From: a virus | DNA length: 45,020 nt | Strand: one strand, 5' to 3' | Virus record (IMG/VR): IMGVR_UViG_3300039186_001681 | Location: 1-45,020 of that record | The notes under the pieces: generated by a model | The model's input: only the letters and a program-made list of their open reading frames with translations | Database searches by the model: none | Told to the model about the DNA's origin: nothing | Shown: one piece after another, positions 32,926 to 41,074 of the stretch | How the letters are laid out: every line of letters starts with the position of its first letter | Numbering within the stretch: the first letter of the stretch is position 1 | Position numbers and translations under genes: made by a program

Positions 32926-32951
32926 GACTTTATGGCCATATACTATATAAT
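32924..32951 (+). promoter_or_regulatory. Sigma70-type promoter of folE2 (leaderless)
   Basis: TTGACT (32924-32929), a 16-base spacer, TATAAT (32946-32951), then 6 bases to ATG 32958, so +1 falls on the A. No Shine-Dalgarno sequence is present. Confidence 0.82.
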
Positions 32952-32957
32952 TGATGT

Positions 32958-34001
32958 ATGTCAGATAAAAGTAAAAACTATGAATGGTTAGGCGAAGATG
33001 ATGAACTTACAGGTGAAAAGGATGTTGTCGCGAAAGAAATTATGGGTGAAGAGTTTAGTAAAGGCTATTTTCCTCCTATTAGAGTATATGATGATAATGT
33101 TAAGACGGATAAGAAATATATCTCATCATTACCTGATCTTCAGAACGGACCTTCCAGTTTAATTCAAGGTGCATCGGTACCTATTCAACAAGTAGGTATT
33201 CATAACTTTAGACTACCGTTAACTTATAAGAAGAGAGATGGTAAGACTGTTGAGTTAGAGACGAGCGTTACTGGCAGCGTTAGTCTCGAAGCTCATAAGA
33301 AGGGTATTAATATGTCTCGTATTATGAGAAGCTTTTATGATCATAAAGATGAGGTATTTAGCATGGGCAAGATCAAAGATGTATTGGAAACATATAAGAA
33401 TAATCTCAATGTATTTGATTCACGTATTATGCTTAAGATCTCATATCCTATTAAGCAACAGAGTTTACGTAGCGGTCTAGAAGGCTTTCAGTATTACGAT
33501 GTGGTGTTTGAAGGCGATCTAACTAAAGAAGGCGAATTTAAAAAGTACATTCACTTCGATTTCGTCTATTCATCAGCATGCCCTTGCAGCTTTGAATTAA
33601 GTGAGCATGCTGAGAAGTATCGTAATAGAGCTACAGTACCACATAGTCAACGAAGTGTAGCGCGTGTTAGCGTGAAGTTTGACGATATGCTTTGGGTAGA
33701 AGATCTTCAAGAACTATGCTTAGCAGCTCTTCAAACTGAAACTCAAGTAATGGTTAAGCGTGAAGATGAGCAGGCATTTGCTGAGAAGAACGGAGCTTAT
33801 CTTAAGTTCGTAGAGGATGCAGTTAGACTTCTCTACGAGAAGCTTAATAATGAATCACGCATTAAAGACTTTAAGATTGTAGCTTCGCATAATGAGAGCT
33901 TACATAGTCATAATGCTATATCAGTTATTGTAAAGGGCGTACAAGGCGGCTTCTCAGCTGGAGTAGCCAGAGATGTATTTGAATCGACCGGGTTGAGGTA
34001 G
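32958..34001 (+). CDS. folE2: GTP cyclohydrolase IB (FolE2)
   Basis: A 347-residue protein. QQVGIHNFRLPL (77-88), KKGINMSRIMR (114-124), SSACPCS (205-211, active-site Cys region), PHSQRS (228-233) and SHNESLHSHNA (310-320) are the ordered signatures of type IB GTP cyclohydrolase. It opens GTP to dihydroneopterin triphosphate, the first step of folate and 7-deazaguanine synthesis; type IB enzymes are not strictly zinc-dependent, unlike FolE. With QueD, QueE and QueF in the window it likely feeds DNA modification. A strong terminator follows. Confidence 0.9.
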   Translation: MSDKSKNYEWLGEDDELTGEKDVVAKEIMGEEFSKGYFPPIRVYDDNVKTDKKYISSLPDLQNGPSSLIQGASVPIQQVGIHNFRLPLTYKKRDGKTVELETSVTGSVSLEAHKKGINMSRIMRSFYDHKDEVFSMGKIKDVLETYKNNLNVFDSRIMLKISYPIKQQSLRSGLEGFQYYDVVFEGDLTKEGEFKKYIHFDFVYSSACPCSFELSEHAEKYRNRATVPHSQRSVARVSVKFDDMLWVEDLQELCLAALQTETQVMVKREDEQAFAEKNGAYLKFVEDAVRLLYEKLNNESRIKDFKIVASHNESLHSHNAISVIVKGVQGGFSAGVARDVFESTGLR

Positions 34002-34027
34002 TTTAAATATATAACAATATTACAAAA

Positions 34028-34054
34028 CTGTTAGTGAGAGCTAACAGTTTTTTT
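34028..34054 (+). terminator. Intrinsic terminator after folE2
   Basis: CTGTTAG (34028-34034), loop TGAGAG, CTAACAG (34041-34047) and a run of seven T: a perfect 7-bp stem terminator. Confidence 0.88.
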
Positions 34055-34058
34055 ATGT

Positions 34059-34499
34059 TTAATCTAGATTACCTTCAGCGCTTACATCGATTAAACCACC
34101 AAGTTGCTCGATGAAGTCTTTACCTACAAGTATCTTATATTCGTTTTCTTCTCTATCGCCGATTGAGAATTTAGTTTTAGGGTAAACTTCATCACCGATT
34201 TCAATATCAAACTCTACCACCGGTCTCTCTTCGATATTACCTGAACCAATATTAATATCAATAAATTCAATAACACGCTTTTTTATAGTCTTACCATCTA
34301 CTGTTTCAAAAGTAACATGAGACCTACCTTCATAGCCGTCATCGAGACCGCTATATTGTAAATTTACACCATGTAAGACATTATAAGCCCCATTGCCGCT
34401 ATCAACTTTAGCTTCAATGGGACCTAATTCTTTAAATGTTATAGTTTCAATCAACCCGAGTGGTTGAGTTGATTCAAAAAATTGTTTAAAAGTAATCAC
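34059..34499 (-). CDS. Retropepsin-like / RimK-type putative protease with T4 internal-protein-like start
   Basis: A 146-residue protein. After the leader MITFKQFFEST, the domain shows AKVDSGNGAYNVLHG (30-44), then IEERPVVEFDIEIGD and YKILVGKDFIEQLGG, in the order of the PF05618 (ATP-dependent zinc protease, retropepsin-like) fold, where DSG replaces the usual DTG. The start codon is GTG, supported by a CATAAATA late element exactly 5 bases upstream. A virion maturation or packaged protease is possible; activity is unproven. Confidence 0.62.
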   Translation of the reverse strand: MITFKQFFESTQPLGLIETITFKELGPIEAKVDSGNGAYNVLHGVNLQYSGLDDGYEGRSHVTFETVDGKTIKKRVIEFIDINIGSGNIEERPVVEFDIEIGDEVYPKTKFSIGDREENEYKILVGKDFIEQLGGLIDVSAEGNLD

Positions 34500-34504
34500 A
34501 TTAT

Positions 34505-34512
34505 TATTTATG
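34505..34512 (-). promoter_or_regulatory. Late promoter that fixes a GTG start
   Basis: CATAAATA on the minus strand with exactly 5 bases to the GTG at 34499. The spacing equals that at ATG-started late genes and argues for GTG initiation. Confidence 0.62.
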
Positions 34513-34702
34513 CTTTACCTTCATTCTTTATATCCTGAATTTGCTTTCTAATATCTTTACATAATTTAGCAATTTCAAGCAATGACTTCCGCGCGCGAGT
34601 TGCAGCAGCCTTATTACCTTTTTCGAGAAAAAGCTCTACATCAGTAGAGAAATGCTCGAAGTATACCTTAATGTCACTATTACTTTCTTTTATATCACTC
34701 AT
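34508..34702 (-). CDS. Histone H1/Hc1-like small basic protein
   Basis: A 64-residue helical protein. FLEKGNKAAATRARKSLLEI at 25-44 matches small Hc1-like proteins frequent in T4-like phages, where GNKAAGTRARKSL is the common core. It probably binds DNA. Its ATG overlaps the stop of the GT8-like gene by 4 bases (ATGA), so it is translated from that operon. Confidence 0.65.
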   Translation of the reverse strand: MSDIKESNSDIKVYFEHFSTDVELFLEKGNKAAATRARKSLLEIAKLCKDIRKQIQDIKNEGKA

Positions 34703-35397
34703 AGAACGTACTTATTTGCTTTCTTAACAATATCAAATGTTTTTTTCCATAAACCCGAGTATTCGCAGTTTTTAAATTCCTTTAACCACGGACCCCCTTC
34801 AGTATAATGCAACGCTAAGGGATAACCGTCATCAGGTTCGGTATACCAGTTAACTAACCAGTTCCATTGTAACGGTAGTGACCCTATCTCTGCATCGTCT
34901 AACCATTTAAATCTATGCAAAAAGGCTCCTGACTGATTATTAATAGTGGTTGGTGTAAGAGTTTTATTTTTAGGGTGCTCATTATTGATAATCATTAAAC
35001 TACTCCAGTTTTTACGGGGCCATGCAGCCTGTATCTTGCCGCCCATCTTGACTGATTCTTTTGGCTTATAATCATGTTGACAACACTGCAGTGCATACTC
35101 GGGGTTGTACAAATCTAATAACTTATCAATTGACTCTAATAGTAAGAAATCTCCATCTAGGAAAATACTTATACCCTTAAAGTCACTAAGATAAGGTGCG
35201 AAAAATCTCGCGAAAGCAAATTGCGTTGATTCATATTGATCTTTTTTTCTATTATACTCTTTAACCGTATTGTAATTGATAGGGTGTATATTAATATTAT
35301 ACTTCTTATTTTTTTCAAGTATACTGTATTTACATACATCAAACGCCTCTAAATGCGGCTCATCGAGACCTATATATATATTTATTTTATCTTCCAT
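34699..35397 (-). CDS. GT8-like glycosyltransferase
   Basis: A 232-residue GT-A-type protein. INIYIGLDEPHLEAFDV at the start, FAFARFFAPYL near 60, ISIFLDGDFLLL near 76 (DGD metal site) and LHYTEGGPWLKEF near 197 follow GT8 and related transferases. It is the last sugar gene of the second island. Donor and acceptor are unknown. Confidence 0.7.
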   Translation of the reverse strand: MEDKINIYIGLDEPHLEAFDVCKYSILEKNKKYNINIHPINYNTVKEYNRKKDQYESTQFAFARFFAPYLSDFKGISIFLDGDFLLLESIDKLLDLYNPEYALQCCQHDYKPKESVKMGGKIQAAWPRKNWSSLMIINNEHPKNKTLTPTTINNQSGAFLHRFKWLDDAEIGSLPLQWNWLVNWYTEPDDGYPLALHYTEGGPWLKEFKNCEYSGLWKKTFDIVKKANKYVL

Positions 35398-35419
35398 AAT
35401 TATTAAATCTCTTAGTTAA

Positions 35420-36001
35420 CTACAGTGAATATATCGTTTCATCCATTAGCATGCGCTTAAGATACAACTTTTCATATAGATAAGGATGGCAGTTAGCTAC
35501 ATCTCTATTATGATCACTCTTCCAATACCACCCAGTCTTAAAGAAATCAAAACCTGTAACGGTTATTTTACTATCTGGAAATAGCTTCATTATTAGAAAA
35601 ATTGTTTTAAAGCCGAGTGAGAAATTAACTTCACCACTCTTAAAGGGAGGGTTTATATCCTTAAAGCTATTCCATATATAGTGGTAGTCATCCTGTGTAT
35701 CAATATATAATATATTACCCAGTAAATCCTTGAAATCTCTATTAATAAAGAGTGCATCCTCTTTATATTTTTCCTTATAATAAAACGGTACACATATTAT
35801 AGTTTTTGTTTTTGCTAATCTATCTCTATTTAATTTCCAGTGTGATGTCGATATTATATCAGTCCTTGTACCGATATAATCTTCATAGCCATCCATTTCA
35901 AATCGACCCAATCTTACGACCTTATTAAATTCGTCTACACGTTTGCCGTTTTTTTTATCAAGTACACTACACCCATTACCGATTATGATTATATTATCCA
36001 T
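35420..36001 (-). CDS. GT29-like (sialyltransferase-family) glycosyltransferase
   Basis: A 193-residue protein. IIIGNGCSVLDKKNG, RVDEFNKVVRLGRF and GYEDYIGTRTDI (4-48) form the large-sialylmotif-like block, and GFKTIFLIMKLFPDSKITVT followed by GFDFF (129-153) the second block, as in GT29-like bacterial and phage proteins. It may transfer sialic acid or another acidic sugar; the actual donor is not determined. Its neighbours are radical SAM and GT8-like genes. Confidence 0.68.
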   Translation of the reverse strand: MDNIIIIGNGCSVLDKKNGKRVDEFNKVVRLGRFEMDGYEDYIGTRTDIISTSHWKLNRDRLAKTKTIICVPFYYKEKYKEDALFINRDFKDLLGNILYIDTQDDYHYIWNSFKDINPPFKSGEVNFSLGFKTIFLIMKLFPDSKITVTGFDFFKTGWYWKSDHNRDVANCHPYLYEKLYLKRMLMDETIYSL

Positions 36002-36035
36002 TATCTAGATATATTAATATTATGTTCATATGTTG

Positions 36036-36905
36036 TTAACTCGGATTATCGAGTTTAAAATAGTTTGTATATTTACCACCTACCTTTTCACCGTTTATAT
36101 TACATTTATTACAAGCTGTCAAATCTCTCTTACCTCTTCTTAGGTGTTCCCGGTATTTGTTTAGGAGAGGAGACTCCCATATTTCTTTTAATGTATGGGT
36201 GTTGATGTTAAGCTTACTCTTTGTAAGCTTAAACCAATCCTCGCAGCATACTATCAGGTCACCGTTCCAATCAATAAAGAGTTTATAAAATGGTAGGTAG
36301 CATTTATTATGTATATTATTCTTTAGCAGCTCTGTATTGACTTTTACAGCGCCTGCTCTGCTTGTAAATCCGTCAAGGTCCGTTGACGTATAGTAGCTCT
36401 TTCTCAATGTAAAGCTCTTAGTATTATAACCCTTAAACATATCTACAAATCTTTCAAGCTGCTCATCTCCATCATATAAGCTAATAGCTATATGATTAAT
36501 TCCTGCATCAAATATTCTATCTATAGTTTCCGGTTTAATTCTATCTCCATTTGTATTGATTTCATGTACCGATAGTTGAGGGTTTTCATCACTAATAATT
36601 TTAGCTAACCTATAAAAGTTTTTCGTAAGGAGAGGTTCACCGTTACCTGACCAGCCAACTCTATTTGTATAGTTGTTTAGCTTAAGCTCAGAGCTCAACC
36701 TACGTACTGTTTCTTCAGATATATGTAAGTTTTGATTTGGGTAAATATTTGAATCGCTTCTCGGACAAAAGTGACATGTACGGTTACATAGTTCAGTAGG
36801 ATTTATTGTCACACTTTGTAGTGCCATCATTGGAGTCAATTCATCATTTAAACCCTGTTGATCTTTTCTTAATTTTACTATATCTCGTTTACTATCAGCT
36901 ATCAC
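36036..36905 (-). CDS. Radical SAM/SPASM enzyme
   Basis: Up to 289 residues if the GTG at 36905 is used; the first in-frame ATG is about 26 codons later. TELCNRTCHFC at 37-47 carries the CxxxCxxC iron-sulfur cluster (C40, C44, C47), GNGEPLL near 87 binds SAM, and cysteines in NKCYLPF, VCCEDWF and ACNKCN near the end form a SPASM auxiliary-cluster domain. Such enzymes modify sugars, peptides or cofactors by radical chemistry. With sugar genes on both sides, a sugar or aglycone modification is a reasonable guess. Confidence 0.82.
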   Translation of the reverse strand: MIADSKRDIVKLRKDQQGLNDELTPMMALQSVTINPTELCNRTCHFCPRSDSNIYPNQNLHISEETVRRLSSELKLNNYTNRVGWSGNGEPLLTKNFYRLAKIISDENPQLSVHEINTNGDRIKPETIDRIFDAGINHIAISLYDGDEQLERFVDMFKGYNTKSFTLRKSYYTSTDLDGFTSRAGAVKVNTELLKNNIHNKCYLPFYKLFIDWNGDLIVCCEDWFKLTKSKLNINTHTLKEIWESPLLNKYREHLRRGKRDLTACNKCNINGEKVGGKYTNYFKLDNPS

Positions 36906-36942
36906 CTAAGTAATTATTATAAAAAAAAGTTATATCAAGAGC

Positions 36943-36971
36943 TGGATATATATATACTTTAAGTTTATAAT
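36943..36971 (+). promoter_or_regulatory. Possible sigma70-type promoter of the 2OG oxygenase gene
   Basis: TGGATA (36943-36948), a 17-base spacer, TATAAT (36966-36971), then 7 bases to ATG 36979. The -10 is perfect; the -35 is weaker. Confidence 0.5.
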
Positions 36972-36978
36972 AAGATAA

Positions 36979-37569
36979 ATGAAATTTAAAAATAAGCAGT
37001 GTTCTAATATTCCCTTTATTCATTACACATTTACAGATTTTTTCCGTGATACAGAACTGATGGATATTGAAAATATTAACATATCAAATCACTCAACATC
37101 ATTAGATGGCGAGCGCTCTAGTAATAATAATAGATTTTTTGTTAATAAGGATAATATGTGGAGTAGCTCTACATTAAATCAAATTATAGATTTCTTCTTA
37201 TCAGATGATATAATATGTATGTTTGAGCAAGAATCCGGTAAAACGATAAGAGGTAATTATCTTAGAGTTGAACTTATAGAAGATAAAGAGAAATCTTGGC
37301 TTGAACCTCACGTTGATATTAATGAAAAAATTATGAGTTTTATATTGTATTTAAATAATACAAACGAAAGCCTGGATATAGGTACATCGTTATACAATAA
37401 TAAGAAAGAATTGGTGACGACTGTCCCGTATATTAATAATACTGGTTTTTATTTTTACCCGGGTAATGATACGTGGCATGGCTTGGAGTCAGTTGGTATA
37501 CAGCAAAGACGTAGAGCAGTAATGGTTAACTACTGCACCTTTAAAACCGAGTTTAGAGTACCTAGCTAG
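36979..37569 (+). CDS. 2-oxoglutarate/Fe(II)-dependent oxygenase-like protein
   Basis: A 196-residue protein. LEPHVDINEK at 108-117 gives the iron ligands H111 and D113, HGLE near 167 the distal His (H167), and the basic pair near R178-R179 would hold 2-oxoglutarate; MSFILYLNN and GFYFYPGNDTW are typical core strands. These enzymes hydroxylate proteins, sugars or nucleic acids. It is the only plus-strand gene in a minus-strand sugar island. Its stop overlaps the convergent paralogue gene. Confidence 0.75.
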   Translation: MKFKNKQCSNIPFIHYTFTDFFRDTELMDIENINISNHSTSLDGERSSNNNRFFVNKDNMWSSSTLNQIIDFFLSDDIICMFEQESGKTIRGNYLRVELIEDKEKSWLEPHVDINEKIMSFILYLNNTNESLDIGTSLYNNKKELVTTVPYINNTGFYFYPGNDTWHGLESVGIQQRRRAVMVNYCTFKTEFRVPS

Positions 37570-38446
37570 CTGTTGATAGGTAATGAGCTAGTATATCAAA
37601 ATGTTCAATTGCATTACTCTGTAAGAATCTAATATCACGGTAGTTAGATACTATATCATGACAGTCATTTTCTATCTCTGTAAGAGGTTTAAAGTGAGTT
37701 GTTTTACATATAATTAGATCATCATATGCATGCCCCGGTATACCTTTAACTGTAACTCCTTTTCTTTTAGGTATGGACACTAGTTCCGTCTCTTTCATTT
37801 CGTAGAGGCAATTATGCCTATCACCAAGATATTTTTTTATATCATTATTACCCGAGATTAACAATATAGTTTTACCATATTTTTTCTTAAGAGCTGGTAT
37901 TATTTCATCCCAGAATTTATAAATTCTATCATTATTTGGATCATCTATCTTAACGTTAATAGATAGTATATCACTACCGTATCGATAATGGTTGATATTC
38001 CTAATGAAGTCAGGGCAAGCAATGTCATGTAGCGCTTTTACAGTTCCTTTTATGTTTGTACAGTACTCTACCAATAGCACATCATGATGACTATCATATA
38101 TATCAAACACGCATCCGCGTGTATACTCTATATCATGTATACTTAAATTATCGGGAGTTATATTATCTATATAAGTTGATTTTAGAAAATTTTTATATTT
38201 TAAACCATATATCGATGGCAGCTGTCTTTTATAGTTATAACTATTATAACTTTCAGTATGACCAGGTACACATGCTAAGTACATACATCTATCATTAAAC
38301 TTTTTAAGGGTTGGTATATGTGCAGCCTTAGTTATGAAAACTAACTGTCTATTATATCTCTCCGCTAAATCGGTTAATATTATCAACTTGATTATATTGT
38401 AGCTGAGACCAGTACTTTTAACTGATACTAGATATTTTAAGCTCAT
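37562..38446 (-). CDS. Unknown protein, tandem paralogue A (possibly glycosyltransferase-like)
   Basis: A 294-residue protein beginning MSLKYLVSVKSTGLSYNIIK, then a Rossmann-like segment (LTDLAERYNRQLVFITKA) and a second one near 190 (TILLISGNNDIKKYLG). The layout resembles GT-B fucosyltransferase-like enzymes but lacks their clear motifs, so function is open. It is closely related along its length to the next gene. Confidence 0.6.
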   Translation of the reverse strand: MSLKYLVSVKSTGLSYNIIKLIILTDLAERYNRQLVFITKAAHIPTLKKFNDRCMYLACVPGHTESYNSYNYKRQLPSIYGLKYKNFLKSTYIDNITPDNLSIHDIEYTRGCVFDIYDSHHDVLLVEYCTNIKGTVKALHDIACPDFIRNINHYRYGSDILSINVKIDDPNNDRIYKFWDEIIPALKKKYGKTILLISGNNDIKKYLGDRHNCLYEMKETELVSIPKRKGVTVKGIPGHAYDDLIICKTTHFKPLTEIENDCHDIVSNYRDIRFLQSNAIEHFDILAHYLSTAS

Positions 38447-39349
38447 TTATATTTTTTGTTTTAGCTGCGACGATGCTGAAAAATATTGAGCTAGTACATC
38501 AAACTTTTCGATATAATTATTAGATAAAAACGTAATATCATTATATCTATTTAAAATATCACCATATTCTTTCTTTATCTGCATATGTGATATAAAGTGA
38601 GTATTTGCACATATAAGCAGGTCATCAAATACTTGATCTGGCTTACCGCGTATAGTGTTACTACCTCTCTTAAAGGAATATTTTGTTTCTGTGCCTTTTA
38701 TTTCATAGATGCAGTCATGTTTTTCACCTATATATCTTTTTATATCATTATTACCTGAAATTAATAATAGGGGAGTATTATATTTTTGCTTTATTATAGG
38801 TATTATTTCATCCCAAAAATCATATATCCTGCTATTATCAGGTTCATCTAATTTTACGTTGATTGATATAATATCCTCTTTATAATTACAAAAATTAACC
38901 GCTGTAATAAAATCAGGGCAAGGTATATTATTCAGTTGATCTGTAGTGTATTTTATATCCTCGCAGAAGTCAAAAAATATTAAATTATGCGAGGTATTAT
39001 TTAAATCGCGTATACCTCCATTAATATATGTTATATCATTTGAATGTATAATATCAGTAGTTATATGATCTACATACGTTGATTTTAAAAATTTTTTATA
39101 TTTTACATCATATAATATATGCATATGCTTTTTACGTGTAAAACTGTTATACCAGTGAGTATGATCTGGTACGTACGGTATATAAATACAATTAGGGTTA
39201 AATTTTTTGAGGAAAGATATATGATCAGCTTTAGTTATGAAAACTAACTGCCTGTTATGTTTTTTTGCTAAATCAGTTAATAATAATAGCCTAATTATAT
39301 TATAGCTGAGACCAGAACTTTTTACAGATACTAAATATTTAGTGTTCAT
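38447..39349 (-). CDS. Unknown protein, tandem paralogue B
   Basis: A 300-residue protein with the same blocks as its neighbour: YLVSVKSSGLSYNIIR, NRQLVFITKADHI, KFLKSTYVDHIT, RIYDFWDEIIPIIKQKY and LLISGNNDIKRYIG. The pair arose by tandem duplication and has diverged considerably. It overlaps the aminotransferase gene by 11 bases, so it is translated in that operon. Confidence 0.6.
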   Translation of the reverse strand: MNTKYLVSVKSSGLSYNIIRLLLLTDLAKKHNRQLVFITKADHISFLKKFNPNCIYIPYVPDHTHWYNSFTRKKHMHILYDVKYKKFLKSTYVDHITTDIIHSNDITYINGGIRDLNNTSHNLIFFDFCEDIKYTTDQLNNIPCPDFITAVNFCNYKEDIISINVKLDEPDNSRIYDFWDEIIPIIKQKYNTPLLLISGNNDIKRYIGEKHDCIYEIKGTETKYSFKRGSNTIRGKPDQVFDDLLICANTHFISHMQIKKEYGDILNRYNDITFLSNNYIEKFDVLAQYFSASSQLKQKI

Positions 39350-40268
39350 ATAATTTATCTCCTTGGGTTTCGTATACTGTCAGTCTGTAGAATGATTTAT
39401 TATTAAAAACATATTGCTTCAGTTGACGGTCGTTATACATATTAACAGTACTATCAAATAGCACAAAATTTCCAGCACGTGATATTATACTGTCTTTAAT
39501 ATTGCTTTTGAAATTTAAAATTTCATTATCAATTTTATCTCTTACTGTATGAGTTATATTATTTGATAGAATATATTCGGTAAACTTCAACGTTAATGAA
39601 TTTATGTACATCGGTCGTATTTGATTAAATTTTAAAAATAATTTACTATTAAAGCAAATACCGAAACCGAACCGCAACCCGGTTATTATTCCCATTTTAC
39701 TAAACGATCTAATTATTATTAGATTTTTATGGTTCAGTTCATGTATTGGATCATCTGGTAGCGTATATGCTTGATCTAATATAACATATTTATACTTTTT
39801 ACAGAGAGTATCAATTTCTGATAAGGTTAGAGTCACCCCTGTCGGGTTATGTGGTGAAACAATATATAGTATTTTTTGATGTGTATCTAATATATGATTT
39901 AAGTCAATCGAGAAACCATTTTCATATTTGTATAGAGGTCTTTCAATTTTGCATTTATAATGTTGACAGTAGAACTCTGTTAATTCGAATGTAGGGTGTG
40001 GAATTACCCATTGCTTATTATTTGCAGCTAAACACTCTACTACCTGCTTGATAATACACTCTGAACCAGAATTACAAAATATAAATCCATTACAATTTAA
40101 TTTCTGTAATAACATTTGTTCAATATTAAACGCTGAATGGTATTTAATTATATCATTCGCGGTAAGTTTAATACTATCAATTAACTCATTTGCAATAGAT
40201 GGAAATAAACATTCATTACGGTTATAGCTTGTTTCACAATTACTCTCTTGTATAGTATGTCTAATCAT
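39339..40268 (-). CDS. PLP-dependent aminotransferase class I/II-like
   Basis: A 309-residue protein. VSPHNPTG at 137-144, LDQAY at 164-168, RSFSKMGIITGLRFG at 187-201 with the PLP lysine at K191 and the phosphate/substrate Arg at R199 define the fold-type I class (histidinol-phosphate aminotransferase group). It could aminate a sugar precursor or an amino-acid-derived unit for the island's product. It is about 50 residues shorter than typical members, at both ends. Confidence 0.8.
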   Translation of the reverse strand: MIRHTIQESNCETSYNRNECLFPSIANELIDSIKLTANDIIKYHSAFNIEQMLLQKLNCNGFIFCNSGSECIIKQVVECLAANNKQWVIPHPTFELTEFYCQHYKCKIERPLYKYENGFSIDLNHILDTHQKILYIVSPHNPTGVTLTLSEIDTLCKKYKYVILDQAYTLPDDPIHELNHKNLIIIRSFSKMGIITGLRFGFGICFNSKLFLKFNQIRPMYINSLTLKFTEYILSNNITHTVRDKIDNEILNFKSNIKDSIISRAGNFVLFDSTVNMYNDRQLKQYVFNNKSFYRLTVYETQGDKLYEH

Positions 40269-40277
40269 TTATTTTTC

Positions 40278-40289
40278 TACACGCGTGTA
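40278..40289. promoter_or_regulatory. 12-bp palindrome, possible operator
   Basis: TACACGCGTGTA is a perfect palindrome, GC-rich against its AT-rich surroundings, centred about 15 bases upstream of the aminotransferase ATG at 40268. Protein binding is inferred only from symmetry and position. Confidence 0.35.
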
Positions 40290-40323
40290 TAACATAATAA
40301 TAACAATATTTTTGTTGCTTCCT

Positions 40324-41031
40324 TTATATAGACGTCTTCCACCCACTTACTTTATTTAAATTAAACGGTGATGGATTTAATAGTGTTGGCCATGTTGAAA
40401 ATAATTCATCAAGAGGTATTGCATCAATAGATTGTATATAATTATTTGCATTACTAGATAAATCTTCTTTTATAGTAGCAGCTTCTTGCTCAAAATCTTT
40501 ATCATCAACATCAGATATGAATTCATCTAACGATAGCAGAGCGTCGTTAAGTTTTGTACCTACTAACTTTTTATAAGCTAATTTAACTGCATACTCCTCA
40601 TCTTGTTCACATTTATCTAAATCGAATACACCTTCACAACCAATTATTTGTAATTTATCTAAATTTGATGTGTTGTTATCTATAACATATTCTTTAATTT
40701 TACCGATATACTGTATATTAAATTGATCCTTGTATATATTACATTCATCGACAAGCTTATCAAATATGTCATTATTTATTTTATGGTCGTTAACATTCTT
40801 CTTAAAAAAAGATGTCATATCGATTAGATCTGTCTTATTAGGTATAGTAGCGTCAGCAAATGTGATTAAATCTAAATTATCAATAGTTTCTGTGTATTCA
40901 ACGCCGTCAATTACATCTACAAAATTAACATTATTGCCCTGTACGTGACAACTGTCTACAAAAAATGCCTTATCATTACGTAGACAAAATTTTAAATTAC
41001 CGTTAATTGCTTGAATAATTTCACTTAACAT
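40324..41031 (-). CDS. Hypothetical acidic phage protein
   Basis: A 235-residue acidic protein with a beta-rich first 50 residues (FCLRNDKAFFVDSCHVQGNN) and helical remainder (about 70-205). It has no recognised motif and no membrane helix. Its position between fibre genes and the sugar island leaves both structural and regulatory roles open. I do not recognise the family. Confidence 0.6.
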   Translation of the reverse strand: MLSEIIQAINGNLKFCLRNDKAFFVDSCHVQGNNVNFVDVIDGVEYTETIDNLDLITFADATIPNKTDLIDMTSFFKKNVNDHKINNDIFDKLVDECNIYKDQFNIQYIGKIKEYVIDNNTSNLDKLQIIGCEGVFDLDKCEQDEEYAVKLAYKKLVGTKLNDALLSLDEFISDVDDKDFEQEAATIKEDLSSNANNYIQSIDAIPLDELFSTWPTLLNPSPFNLNKVSGWKTSI

Positions 41032-41074
41032 TATACATTTTAATTAATGCATATATATTACTTTCTCAACTTAC

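Noticed and set aside
38056-38298. Plus-strand frame inside paralogue A
   Set aside because: Low-complexity Tyr/His-rich translation and antisense position mark it as a shadow of the minus-strand gene.
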